A DNA stretch of 7,519 nt from an uncultured Catenibacterium sp. (GCA_900764725.1 CAAFPB010000155.1:1-7519), one strand, 5' to 3'. Shown: positions 1 to 5,986, counted from the stretch's first letter. The notes: generated from the sequence alone by a model not told the origin. Numbers and translations are program-made.

Positions 1-240
1 ATTGGTAATAGACGGTCAAAGACCTTGTTGTACATCTGCGCAGAAAGCGCCAGATTGCACAACAAGGAGATTAAACTGTATTACGAGAGACGTACTTTAA
101 TAGATAAAAAGCCGCGTCATTATGTACTAAATGCCATCGCAAACAAGTTGCTAAGGATCATATTCACCCTCGTGGAAAAAGGTGAATACTATGACGCAAA
201 CTTCATCAGGCAAGACCCAAGGGTCGTTAAATATAATTAA
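1..240 (+). CDS. IS110-family transposase, C-terminal end (partial, 5' cut by window edge)
   Basis: The frame is open from base 1 and ends at TAA 238-240, leaving 79 codons of a longer protein, so no start can be assigned. The piece reads IGNRRSKTLLYICAESARLH, then LYYERRTLIDKKPRHYVLNA, then ANKLLRIIFTLVEKGEYYD. This is the usual ending of the Transposase_20 (PF02371) domain of IS110/IS1111 enzymes: a G[NK]xxLRxxLY-like helix, a short 'YxR' segment, a basic loop, a 'VAxxRKLLxxI'-like helix and a terminal 'YD'. These enzymes recombine the element into target DNA using a catalytic DEDD site near the N-terminus and a Ser in this C-terminal domain; neither can be checked here. Whether it is IS110- or IS1111-type, or complete upstream, cannot be seen. 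The identification rests on remembered family pattern, not on a search. Confidence 0.75.
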   Translation: MGNRRSKTLLYICAESARLHNKEIKLYYERRTLIDKKPRHYVLNAIANKLLRIIFTLVEKGEYYDANFIRQDPRVVKYN

Positions 241-284
241 CGTTAAAAAATACGCTCAAAGCTTGCTCAATTAGAGTAAAACAG

Positions 285-337
285 GGCGTGCTGCTTCAGG
301 TTCTTTTGGACCTTCAGCCCGTTCTAGAACCACACGC
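285..337 (+). ncRNA. Foldable segment downstream of the IS110 transposase; possible end/bridge-RNA part
   Basis: Two nested stems can form: GCGTG (286-290) with CACGC (333-337), and GGTTCT (299-304) with AGAACC (326-331), around a 21-nt loop. A competing hairpin is GGTTC-TTTT-GGACC (299-312). The surrounding DNA is otherwise AT-rich, so this GC-rich patch stands out. IS110-family elements carry a noncoding bridge RNA in a terminal noncoding region; in the IS1111 group it lies downstream of the transposase gene. The element boundary is not visible, so this is only a candidate; the stems are short enough to be chance. Confidence 0.3.
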
Positions 338-356
338 GAAACTTGAATGAATCACC

Positions 357-672
357 CGTGGATAAGTATATGGAAAACTCTATTAATAACTATTTAATAA
401 CTTTGTGGATATCCACCGTTCCCATCCCGAACCCCGAAGAATTGGGATATCCACAGGGTTATTAATAAGTTTTTAGAAACTTTTTCGCAGTTTTTGACGG
501 AAAAAAGATATAAACTTATTAACTTTGCACCGAATTGGGGAAATGTTGATAAAAGAGCTAATCCTTTAAAGACCAAGAAAAAGATTTCCAAGTCGAATAC
601 GGATAACTCTGCATAAGATATGGATAATGAAAAAAGCAAATTTTGAAGGTGTTTTTTATCCACTTATCCACG
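357..672. other. Candidate chromosomal replication origin (oriC): DnaA-box cluster in AT-rich DNA
   Basis: Six nonamers match the DnaA box TTATCCACA with 0-2 differences: TTATCCACG on the minus strand (357-365), ATATCCACA minus (404-412), ATATCCACC plus (409-417), ATATCCACA plus (447-455), TTATCCACT plus (656-664) and TTATCCACG plus (664-672). The last two touch head to tail. The second and third overlap as a palindrome around GGATATCC, and that core recurs at 445-452. Between and beside the boxes are AT-rich runs such as TTATTAATAAG and TTAATAAC repeats (about 380-405 and 459-530) that could serve as an unwinding element. There is no gene in 241-735. DnaA boxes in such density, mixed orientation and AT-rich context are typical of bacterial origins. 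dnaA itself is not in view; in many Bacteroidetes it is not adjacent to the origin. A plasmid or IS origin, or a DnaA-controlled promoter, is less likely. Confidence 0.6.
493..527 (+). promoter_or_regulatory. Possible Bacteroidetes-type promoter, perhaps for nadA
   Basis: TAACTTTG at 520-527, followed by CACC, matches the -7 element TAnnTTTG exactly. TTTG at 493-496 could be the -33 element, but the 23-nt spacing is a little long. Transcription would start near 533 and give nadA a leader of about 200 nt running through the DnaA boxes at 656-672. No better promoter is seen closer to nadA. Confidence 0.4.
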
Positions 673-735
673 ACATATCATCATCCTTATAATCTCTTTT
701 TAAAAATAAGAAATAAAAAATATAATATTAATGTT

Positions 736-1728
736 ATGGTGAAAAAAGAATGGATTGAGAAAGGTTACGTGGATGAACCAATCGACGAGACCTTAGACTT
801 GAAAGCTGAAATCAGAAAGCTTTGCAAGGAGAAAGATGCGATTATCCTGGCGCACTACTACACTGTAGGCGAGATTCAGGATATTGCCGACTTTGTGGGT
901 GATTCTCTGGCTTTGGCTCGTAAGGCTGCTAAAACAGAAGCTAAGGTAATGGTGATGTGCGGCGTGCACTTCATGGCTGAGACCTGCAAGCTCTTGAGTC
1001 CAGACAAGATTGTGCTCTGCCCTGACCTGAATGCCGGCTGCTCGCTTGCCGACAGCTGCAAGGCTGAGGATCTGAAGAAGTATAAGGAAGAGCACCTAGG
1101 CTATCAGGTGGTAAGCTATGTGAATACCACCGCTGCCGTGAAGGCTTTGACCGATTGCGTGGTGACCAGTGGCAATGCCAAGAAGGTAATCGACAGTTTC
1201 CCACAGGATGCGAAGATTATCTTTGGTCCTGATTACAACCTCGGCAACTATATCAACAGCGTAACAGGCAGAAACATGCTGCTCTGGAATGGTGGCTGCC
1301 ATGTACACGAGAAATTCTCGGTAGAGGCTATTATCAAGTTGAAGCAGGAGCATCCTGAGGCAGTTGTGATGGCTCACCTGGAGTGCAAGGCACCAGTGCT
1401 TGCCGTAGCCGACGTAAAGGGTTCTACCGCCACGATGCTGCATTATGCTCAGGAGCATCCTGAAATCAAGGAGTACATCATCGCCACAGAGGCAGGTATC
1501 CTGCATGAGTTGGAGCGCAACTGTCCTGACGTCATCTTCTATCCTGTACCACCAGAGGTAAGTGAGGGTGGAGTAGGTTGCAGCTGCAATGAGTGCGAGT
1601 ATATGAAGATGAACTCATTGAAGAAAATCTACAATAGCCTGAAGTTCGGCTGGCCTACTGTAGAAGTGGCTCCAGAAATAGCCAAGGATGCCGTGAAGCC
1701 TATAGAAAAGATGCTTTCGCTCTCATAG
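736..1728 (+). CDS. nadA: Quinolinate synthase NadA
   Basis: NadA condenses iminoaspartate with dihydroxyacetone phosphate to quinolinate, the precursor of NAD, in the cytoplasm using one [4Fe-4S] cluster. The product is 330 residues, a normal length for the short NadA type. Visible landmarks are LAHYY (38-42), the EIQDIADFVGDSL segment (46-58), VMCGVHFMAET (73-83), NAGCSLADSC with the first cluster Cys C102, NGGCHVHEKF with the second, C188, and CSCNECEYMKMN with the third, probably C287 just before the YMKMN that matches PWMAMN in E. coli NadA. The additional Cys residues C282 and C284 give CxCxxC, close to the CxxCxxC seen in some NadA. The frame is open back to 643, but residues from there are Lys/Phe/Asn-rich, overlap the DnaA boxes and do not resemble NadA. 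ATG 736, giving MVKKEWIEKGYVDEP, fits relatives. nadB and nadC, its common neighbours, are not here. Very sure of function. Confidence 0.98.
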   Translation: MVKKEWIEKGYVDEPIDETLDLKAEIRKLCKEKDAIILAHYYTVGEIQDIADFVGDSLALARKAAKTEAKVMVMCGVHFMAETCKLLSPDKIVLCPDLNAGCSLADSCKAEDLKKYKEEHLGYQVVSYVNTTAAVKALTDCVVTSGNAKKVIDSFPQDAKIIFGPDYNLGNYINSVTGRNMLLWNGGCHVHEKFSVEAIIKLKQEHPEAVVMAHLECKAPVLAVADVKGSTATMLHYAQEHPEIKEYIIATEAGILHELERNCPDVIFYPVPPEVSEGGVGCSCNECEYMKMNSLKKIYNSLKFGWPTVEVAPEIAKDAVKPIEKMLSLS

Positions 1729-1810
1729 GAAAAAGGTTATAGGCTTGTAGGAAAAAGGTTATAGAATTATAGAAAAAAGGTTATAGGCTTATAGAAAAAA
1801 AGGATAAGCC
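1727..1810 (+). repeat. 22-bp tandem repeat, about 3.8 copies, abutting the nadA stop codon
   Basis: Units at 1727-1748, 1749-1770, 1771-1792 and a degenerate partial unit at 1793-1810 share AG(G/A)AAAAAGGTTATAG followed by GCTTGT or a variant. The first unit overlaps the last two bases of the nadA TAG stop. A related CTATAGAAAAG occurs inside the gene at about 1700-1710, so the array may have grown out of the nadA 3' end by slippage. No ORF or hairpin explains it. Confidence 0.9.
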
Positions 1811-1826
1811 CTAACGATTTTTTATA

Positions 1827-1910
1827 TTCAATGATTTTGAATCTCCGTTCAATAGTTTTGAATGTGCGTTCAATGATTTTGAATGTACGTTCAAAACTAT
1901 TGAACGGAGA
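1827..1910. repeat. 21-bp tandem repeat, four units, the last one inverted
   Basis: Units start with TTCAATGATTTTGAA or TTCAATAGTTTTGAA at 1827, 1848 and 1869, each followed by a six-base tail (CTCCG, TGTGCG or TGTACG type). The fourth, at 1890-1910, is the reverse complement of the unit-2 core with its upstream tail. Each unit is itself nearly palindromic (TTCAA...TTGAA). The 21-bp period is two helical turns. This may be a small intergenic repeat family. Confidence 0.9.
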
Positions 1911-1918
1911 TTTTCTTT
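1840..1918. terminator. Long perfect inverted repeat, probable bidirectional terminator
   Basis: Bases 1840-1862 and 1890-1912 are perfect 23-bp reverse complements around a 27-nt loop that contains a further TTCAATGATTTTGAA palindrome. On the plus strand the right arm runs into TTTTCTTT (1911-1918), as expected of an intrinsic terminator for nadA. It sits between convergent units (nadA from the left, the kinase unit from the right), so it may stop both; on the minus side the T-tract is poor. Confidence 0.7.
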
Positions 1919-1930
1919 AATAGTATCAAC

Positions 1931-1970
1931 ATTTACCATAAAGGATATTCCTATTTACCCTTAAGGATAC
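1931..1970. repeat. Direct repeat of an 18-bp unit, 22-bp period
   Basis: ATTTACCATAAAGGATAT (1931-1948) and ATTTACCCTTAAGGATAC (1953-1970) differ at three positions. The pair lies immediately after the stop codon of the regulator remnant on the minus strand. The function is unknown; it could be duplicated 3'-end sequence or chance in AT-rich DNA. Confidence 0.6.
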
Positions 1971-2132
1971 TAGTCATCCATCCACATTCTGAATCCTTCG
2001 CCACGAAGGGTATCCAGGTGAATGGAGGCATCCTTGGCGAAATATCGTCGCAAGTTATACATCACATTATTGAGACTTTTTATCTTTTCCATATTTCTTA
2101 TTTTATAATGTTTTATCTTGTTCCTTGTCCAT
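1970..2132 (-). pseudogene. OmpR-family response regulator remnant (internally deleted)
   Basis: Sixteen bases past the kinase stop (minus strand), ATG 2132-2130 opens MDKEQDKTL and then stops at TAA 2105-2103. In another frame ATG 2092 encodes 40 residues ending at TAG 1972-1970, with SLNNVMYNLRRYFAKD followed by DTLRGEGFRMWMDD. That is the last recognition helix and wing of a Trans_Reg_C winged-helix domain, usually seen as 'vyixxLRkxlxxd...I.TvRGxGYrl'. The receiver domain with its phospho-acceptor Asp and most of the DNA-binding domain are absent, roughly 180 of some 230 codons. The simplest reading is a kinase-regulator operon whose regulator lost its middle, leaving start and end out of frame. 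The 40-residue ORF might still be translated but could not receive phosphate. A deletion in this strain or an assembly collapse are both possible. Confidence 0.65.
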
Positions 2133-2147
2133 TACGATTTGTTGCTT

Positions 2148-3518
2148 TTATTTGAGCGGAAATGTGAATGTAAAGGTGCTGCCCTTGCCTGGTTCGCTCA
2201 CCACCTTGATGGTTCCACCATGTGCCTTGACGGCATATTTTACCATGGCAAGGCCTATGCCATATCCGCTCTTATGGTGTGTGGCTGGTATGCGATAGAA
2301 CTGCTCGAATATCTTCTTCTGATACTTCTTTTCGATGCCAACGCCGTGGTCAGACACGCTGATGATGGTGAAATGTTCATCCTGTTTGATGTTGACATCA
2401 ACATTTGCCTCCTTGTCAGAGTATTTTACGGCATTCTCCATTAGATTGTGCATCACATTTTCTATCAGGTACTTATCAGCATACACCAGTGTGTTCTCTT
2501 CACGATGGTCGTGGATTCCGATGGCATGTGGCTTGCTGGCATAGTTGATATCTATTTGTTCTTGCGCTTGTTTCGTCAGCTCGATGATGTCAATTTGTTC
2601 TTTGTTGATAACCAACTTGCTTTCACTAGCCTTAGAGGTGATAAGTATCGTTTTGATGGTATTGGCAAGATTCTTGATTTGTCTTTCAGAAGAAGTAATC
2701 ATCTCCTGCAAGTCAGCATCCTTGATATAGTCTTTGATGAATCCCAACTTTAGCAAGATGCTCGCCAATGGTGCTTTCAAGTCGTGTACAGTTCCATGAA
2801 GGCTTACCTCACGATTCCTCAGAAGGTCTTCCTTGTTTCTGATGGCAGTCATCTGGTATCCTACGCAAAAGACGATGATAAGAGCAAGCAGTATGGTAGA
2901 GATTAGAGTCTCTATAGAATTTATGATGAAGGAAGATGGAGTCACATCTACCTTTGCTTGTACGAAACGGATAGGTTTGAGTCCGATGGCAATAGGCTTG
3001 CTAGTCTGCCAACTCTCTATGTCCTTTGTTTGCCCATAACTCTTAATGACCTTTTTATTCTTATCTAATATTAATAAGGTATAGGTAAAGCCCTCATTTA
3101 GATTTTTCTTGAATATTAGGGAGAGTTTGGCTAAATTAATGGGATTACCCTTGGCAGTAAGTCTATCTTTTGTCAATAATCCCATAGCTTCAGCTTCTGT
3201 CTCTGCAATACCTCTATCTCTTAATTCTTGAATGTTGATTTCATTGAAATCAATGATATCTTCTTTCTTGGGCTTGGCTTTGAGAAGTTCTTCTTCCGTC
3301 ATATTTTTATAATAAAACCGTTGTTTGCCATCTTTGTAAGGTTTGTAATTCTTATGTGCTCGGTTTGCGTATTCCTCATCGATAGCAACTTTAAAAACCG
3401 AGTTTATTTTTTCGATTTTGTAGTGCAGATAGTTTTTGTATTGCAGGGATATGTTATATCCTTGCAACAATGTGATGACTATGATGGCCAAAATCGTTAT
3501 ACTATAATACCTTTTCAT
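2148..3518 (-). CDS. Membrane sensor histidine kinase, RprX-like, without HAMP domain
   Basis: 456 residues. TM helix 1 is about residues 6-20 (Ile/Leu-rich after MKRYYS). An extracytoplasmic sensor region of about 170 residues, rich in charged residues, follows; then TM helix 2 at about 197-221, leading straight into the dimerisation domain with no HAMP. H-box HGTVHDLKAPLAS carries the phospho-acceptor H245. N-box is MHNLMENAVKYSD (N362), G1 is DHGVG (390-394), F-box IFEQFYRI (about 403-410), G2 GYGIGLAM (418-425) and the G3-like segment is GKGSTF. All catalytic motifs are intact, so it should autophosphorylate and pass phosphate to a response regulator. ATG 3518 is preferred over the in-frame ATG 3545 because the -7 promoter element at 3554-3561 puts the transcript start near 3546. 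The signal is unknown. Its regulator gene just downstream is broken, so it may use a partner elsewhere. Divergence from the peptide operon suggests, but does not prove, a regulatory link. Confidence 0.95.
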   Translation of the reverse strand: MKRYYSITILAIIVITLLQGYNISLQYKNYLHYKIEKINSVFKVAIDEEYANRAHKNYKPYKDGKQRFYYKNMTEEELLKAKPKKEDIIDFNEINIQELRDRGIAETEAEAMGLLTKDRLTAKGNPINLAKLSLIFKKNLNEGFTYTLLILDKNKKVIKSYGQTKDIESWQTSKPIAIGLKPIRFVQAKVDVTPSSFIINSIETLISTILLALIIVFCVGYQMTAIRNKEDLLRNREVSLHGTVHDLKAPLASILLKLGFIKDYIKDADLQEMITSSERQIKNLANTIKTILITSKASESKLVINKEQIDIIELTKQAQEQIDINYASKPHAIGIHDHREENTLVYADKYLIENVMHNLMENAVKYSDKEANVDVNIKQDEHFTIISVSDHGVGIEKKYQKKIFEQFYRIPATHHKSGYGIGLAMVKYAVKAHGGTIKVVSEPGKGSTFTFTFPLK

Positions 3519-3553
3519 ACCTATGCGTTTTGTTGTTTGATACAATAAAACTG

Positions 3554-3561
3554 CAAAAGTA
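3554..3561 (-). promoter_or_regulatory. Kinase promoter, -7 element
   Basis: On the minus strand TACTTTTG matches the Bacteroidetes -7 consensus TAnnTTTG exactly and is followed by CAG. Transcription would begin near 3546, giving a leader of about 28 nt to ATG 3518. No clear TTTG -33 element lies upstream, which fits a promoter that needs an activator; the paired sites at 3588-3609 are in the right place. Confidence 0.6.
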
Positions 3562-3587
3562 CTAATTTATTTTTAAACTCACGCACT

Positions 3588-3650
3588 TTTCTACATCATT
3601 TCTACATCAAAATTTGTTGTATAAAAAATGATGTAAGAAATGATGTAAAA
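3588..3650. promoter_or_regulatory. Divergent operator: four TGATGTA half-sites in two tandem pairs
   Basis: Left pair: two perfect 11-bp copies of TTTCTACATCA at 3588-3598 and 3599-3609. Right pair, opposite orientation: TGATGTAAGAAA at 3629-3640 and TGATGTAAAAAG at 3641-3652, a 12-bp period. Left and right pairs form an imperfect palindrome around a 19-nt AT-rich centre. OmpR-family regulators bind tandem direct repeats about one helical turn apart, as here. Each pair sits about 42-63 bp upstream of the expected start of its own promoter, an activator position. Alternatively the palindrome could act as a hairpin in RNA, but both promoters point away from it. Confidence 0.65.
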
Positions 3651-3652
3651 AG

Positions 3653-3684
3653 TTTGGTGGTTTATTCAAAATGTGATAATTTTG
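3653..3684 (+). promoter_or_regulatory. Promoter of the first peptide precursor
   Basis: TTTG (3653-3656) and TAATTTTG (3677-3684) match the Bacteroidetes -33 and -7 elements with a 20-nt spacer. Transcription would start near 3691, leaving a leader of about 30 nt before ATG 3720. The right operator pair ends just upstream of the -33 element. This is the best promoter in the peptide locus. Confidence 0.75.
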
Positions 3685-3719
3685 CAGGCATTAAATTACA
3701 AATAATAATTAAATTGGGT

Positions 3720-3851
3720 ATGGATATATTAAATGAAACGGAATTAAGTCAGTTGTTGGGAGGAGGATATTGGTGGAAAGATACTAATGGTGATTGGCAT
3801 TATAGTCCAGATGATGAAATCCCTGATGGTGATGACATCATTTGTGGTTAG
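3720..3851 (+). CDS. Double-glycine RiPP precursor peptide 1 (GG-Bacteroidales-like)
   Basis: 43 residues. The short leader MDILNETELSQLLGG ends in a double-glycine cleavage site (G14-G15), the signal read by C39-peptidase exporters. The leader pattern ELSxLLGG resembles Bacteroidales natural-product precursors that occur beside radical SAM maturases (GG-Bacteroidales family). The predicted 28-residue core starts GYWWKDTNGDWHYSP and ends DDIICG: three Trp, two Tyr, one Cys (C42), eight Asp/Glu, one Lys and one His, so it is strongly acidic and aromatic. The frame is open back to 3654, but the promoter at 3653-3684 lies inside that extension, so ATG 3720 is the start. It is the first gene after the promoter; the modifying enzymes follow after a 485-bp gap. 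Trp, Tyr and Cys are plausible radical SAM targets. The actual modification and activity are unknown. Confidence 0.75.
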   Translation: MDILNETELSQLLGGGYWWKDTNGDWHYSPDDEIPDGDDIICG

Positions 3852-4336
3852 TTTTTAACAAGAAATAATAGCTGATATACATTGTAGAACTCACAGTATA
3901 AAGGTATGTCTTCAAGGAAACACGATAGTTTTTCAAGATAGATAATATTGTGTTTTATAATGTAAAAGTTATGGAGAAAATGAATTTGTTTGAGATGCAG
4001 ATGTTTGTGAAATGTCTTAGAAAGAGCATCGTGTACAATTCTATACATTTATTGTTTGCAGCTACTCCTCTATGTTGAATGTTCAATCTTGTGATATTGG
4101 AGAGTTGTGGAGGATTAAAGTAACTCAAAAGAGTTCGCCCCAAGATAGTATAAAGAGCTCTTAATATCAGCTTTCGTTATTATAGAGCAATAATCCTAAG
4201 AAGATACGTTCTTCTTGAGAAAGCAAAAAGAAAAAAACGAATCAAAAATATGGACAATTCAAACTTTTGATACAGATGAATGATGTATCCTATAAGGGTG
4301 TAATCAGTCTTTAACAGTAAAAATAGAATAGATAAG
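3852..4336 (+). other. 485 bp without a convincing gene; possible decayed short ORFs
   Basis: Two small overlapping plus-strand ORFs are the only coding hints. 3971-4078 (35 residues) begins MEKMNLFEMQMFVKCLRKS and continues with a short hydrophobic, signal-like stretch ending HLLFAATPLC. 4072-4164 (30 residues, a different frame) starts MLNVQSCDIGELWRIKV and ends PQDSIKSS. Read together with one frameshift they look like the beginning of a secreted or membrane protein, perhaps a degraded outer-membrane receptor, but I do not recognise a family. No strong terminator follows the first precursor; a weak AAGAAG/CTTCTT hairpin lies near 4198-4216. AACTTTTG at about 4261-4268 is one base from a -7 element and might serve the next gene. 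Otherwise nothing is seen. Confidence 0.4.
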
Positions 4337-5986
4337 ATGAAACAGGCAGTATTATATCTCACAACCAAAAGCAACGAATGGACATTAAGTTCCTTTCATG
4401 CTTTGGTACAATCCCTGCAAGGGAAAGCTGATGTGTATTTTGCATACCATCAGCAAGGAGATGTATTGCCTGTATCTTTGCAAAATATCGAGAACCTGTT
4501 TGTCTTTACTTCGGATGTTCTGAAAGAATTGGGATATACTCCAATAGAGAGAGGTAAGCTGATGCCTGGTAGCAACCATTTCCCCTTATTAAAGTTCTAT
4601 AAGGAGAATCAAGGTTATGATTACTATTGGTTAGTGGAGGACGATGTCCGTTTTTCTGGTGAATGGAAAGATTTCTTTGGCAGTTTTGCTTCGTGTACAT
4701 CTGATTTCCTGTCTTCTGTCATTGAAACAAAGGCAGAGAATCCTACTTGGTATTGGTGGACAAGTCTTAAAACAGGCAATGAAGTCATAGCAGAGGAAAA
4801 ACTATTGAAGTCATTCAATCCTATATATCGTTTGTCTAGTCAGGCATTAGTATGTATTGATGCCCATTTAAGAATAGGTTGGATGGGGCATTACGAAGTA
4901 CTTCTTCCTACCTTATTATATAATAAGGGATTTCTCTTAGAGGATTTTGGAGGGGAGGGGACGTTTGTGCGTCCAGAAAACAATGCAAAGTTTTATGACG
5001 ATACTTCAATGCGTATTGCCCCAGTGTTGCCTGATGATAGGAAAAACTATCTGTTTCATCCTGTCAAGGAGGAAAAAGTAAGACAGGATGGGTCATACAA
5101 GAAGAATGCCGTGTTTGTTCCTGTTGGTAAGGACAGCTTGCATCGCCAGTTACTAAAAGGTGATGCCGACTTCGACTTGCACTTACTCATCTATGATGGT
5201 TCCTATAACAAGTTTTGTAATGATTCAGATTTCGTAGCTTGTGATGCTGGTTATAAGATGGACATGACCTATCGTTACCTTCATCGTCATCCTGAACTTT
5301 TTGAGAAATATGAGTATTTCTTCTTGCTGGATGATGATATTGTGATAAGTACAGAGGATGTAAATAGGCTATTCTCTATGATGAGGGAATATCAACTGAA
5401 GATAGCTCAGCCATCTTTGGTAATGTCCTATTATACATATAAGCATACGGCTTTCCATCCTTTTTACATTCTTCGCTACACGAATTTTGTAGAGATGATG
5501 ATGCCATGTTTTTCGAGGGATGCACTAAAGGCAGTATTGCCAACTTTTGAGCAGAAAATAAGATGGTGTGGAATAGAGATGCATTGGCCAGTTCTTGTTG
5601 GTTCGAATCATAAGGACATGGCAATCGTGGATGCCGTTTCTGCAAAGCATACGCGACCAGTTCAGTCATGGAATTCCTTAAGTCAATTACAGCAAGAAAA
5701 TTATCTGAAGAAACATAATTTGTCTTGGTCTATTGAAATGTATGGTGGGCTTCCTTTGGATAATGTTGACTTTGAAGGAAAGCAGGCCTTTGACGAAGTA
5801 CGAACCTATTGTGAAAAGATAAAGCAAGACCTTTATCATGGGGGATTGCTAAAAATGAAAAAGTCTGAAGTCAACTCCGTTATCTTCTTCTTGAAGCTAA
5901 ATTCTATTTTATGGAATGACCATGCAAGTTGGGATGTGGCTAGTAGGTTGGCGTATAAACTAAATGTAGAAACAGTCCTTTCTTAG
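4337..5986 (+). CDS. Putative two-domain glycosyltransferase (GT-A-like N-half, DUF707-like C-half)
   Basis: 549 residues, no signal peptide or membrane helix, so cytoplasmic. The first half (about 1-240) begins KQAVLYLTT, then has YYWLVEDDVRFSGEW with acidic E101-D102-D103 placed like the metal/nucleotide-sugar DxD of GT-A glycosyltransferases. The second half (about 255-480) begins LHLLIYDGS, then has YFFLLDDDIVIS with D332-D334, AQPSLVMSYY, NFVEMMMPCFSRDAL (383-397) and AIVDAVSAKHTRPV (429-442). These blocks match the order of motifs I recall from DUF707 (PF05212) proteins ('FDYIFLWDEDL', 'ISQPAL', 'FVEMMAPVFSR', 'GVVDSEYVVHQG'). The tail after about 490 is helical and Lys-rich. ATG 4337 is the only good start; no clear ribosome site, normal for this phylum. 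Forty-four bases separate it from precursor 2, so the two are probably co-transcribed. In a peptide locus it may glycosylate the peptide (inference); a cell-surface sugar role is the alternative. Fold assignment moderate, substrate unknown. Confidence 0.6.
   Translation: MKQAVLYLTTKSNEWTLSSFHALVQSLQGKADVYFAYHQQGDVLPVSLQNIENLFVFTSDVLKELGYTPIERGKLMPGSNHFPLLKFYKENQGYDYYWLVEDDVRFSGEWKDFFGSFASCTSDFLSSVIETKAENPTWYWWTSLKTGNEVIAEEKLLKSFNPIYRLSSQALVCIDAHLRIGWMGHYEVLLPTLLYNKGFLLEDFGGEGTFVRPENNAKFYDDTSMRIAPVLPDDRKNYLFHPVKEEKVRQDGSYKKNAVFVPVGKDSLHRQLLKGDADFDLHLLIYDGSYNKFCNDSDFVACDAGYKMDMTYRYLHRHPELFEKYEYFFLLDDDIVISTEDVNRLFSMMREYQLKIAQPSLVMSYYTYKHTAFHPFYILRYTNFVEMMMPCFSRDALKAVLPTFEQKIRWCGIEMHWPVLVGSNHKDMAIVDAVSAKHTRPVQSWNSLSQLQQENYLKKHNLSWSIEMYGGLPLDNVDFEGKQAFDEVRTYCEKIKQDLYHGGLLKMKKSEVNSVIFFLKLNSILWNDHASWDVASRLAYKLNVETVLS

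Noticed and set aside
394..663. Minus-strand ORF of 89 codons in the 241-735 region
   Set aside because: It lies over the DnaA-box/AT-rich region, has a composition without recognisable domain and no promoter; the boxes explain the sequence better.
643..735. N-terminal extension of nadA to ATG 643
   Set aside because: The 31 added residues do not look like NadA and their codons contain two DnaA boxes; ATG 736 gives the normal length.
793..1506. Long minus-strand ORFs inside nadA
   Set aside because: They are antisense reading frames produced by the codon bias of a certain gene; no domain is recognisable.
1727..1910. CRISPR array
   Set aside because: The 22- and 21-bp units follow each other without unique spacers, and no cas gene is present.
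3519..3545. Kinase start at ATG 3545
   Set aside because: The -7 element at 3554-3561 would leave almost no leader; ATG 3518 begins at the usual basic residues before the first TM helix.
2118..3548. Plus-strand ORFs across the kinase gene
   Set aside because: They are shadows of the minus-strand kinase, whose motifs are all intact.
3654..3719. Longer precursor 1 starting at 3654
   Set aside because: This stretch contains the promoter elements, and the resulting leader would be atypical; ATG 3720 gives a standard short leader.
4385..5669. Minus-strand ORFs within the glycosyltransferase-like gene
   Set aside because: They are shadows of a 549-codon frame with recognisable motifs.
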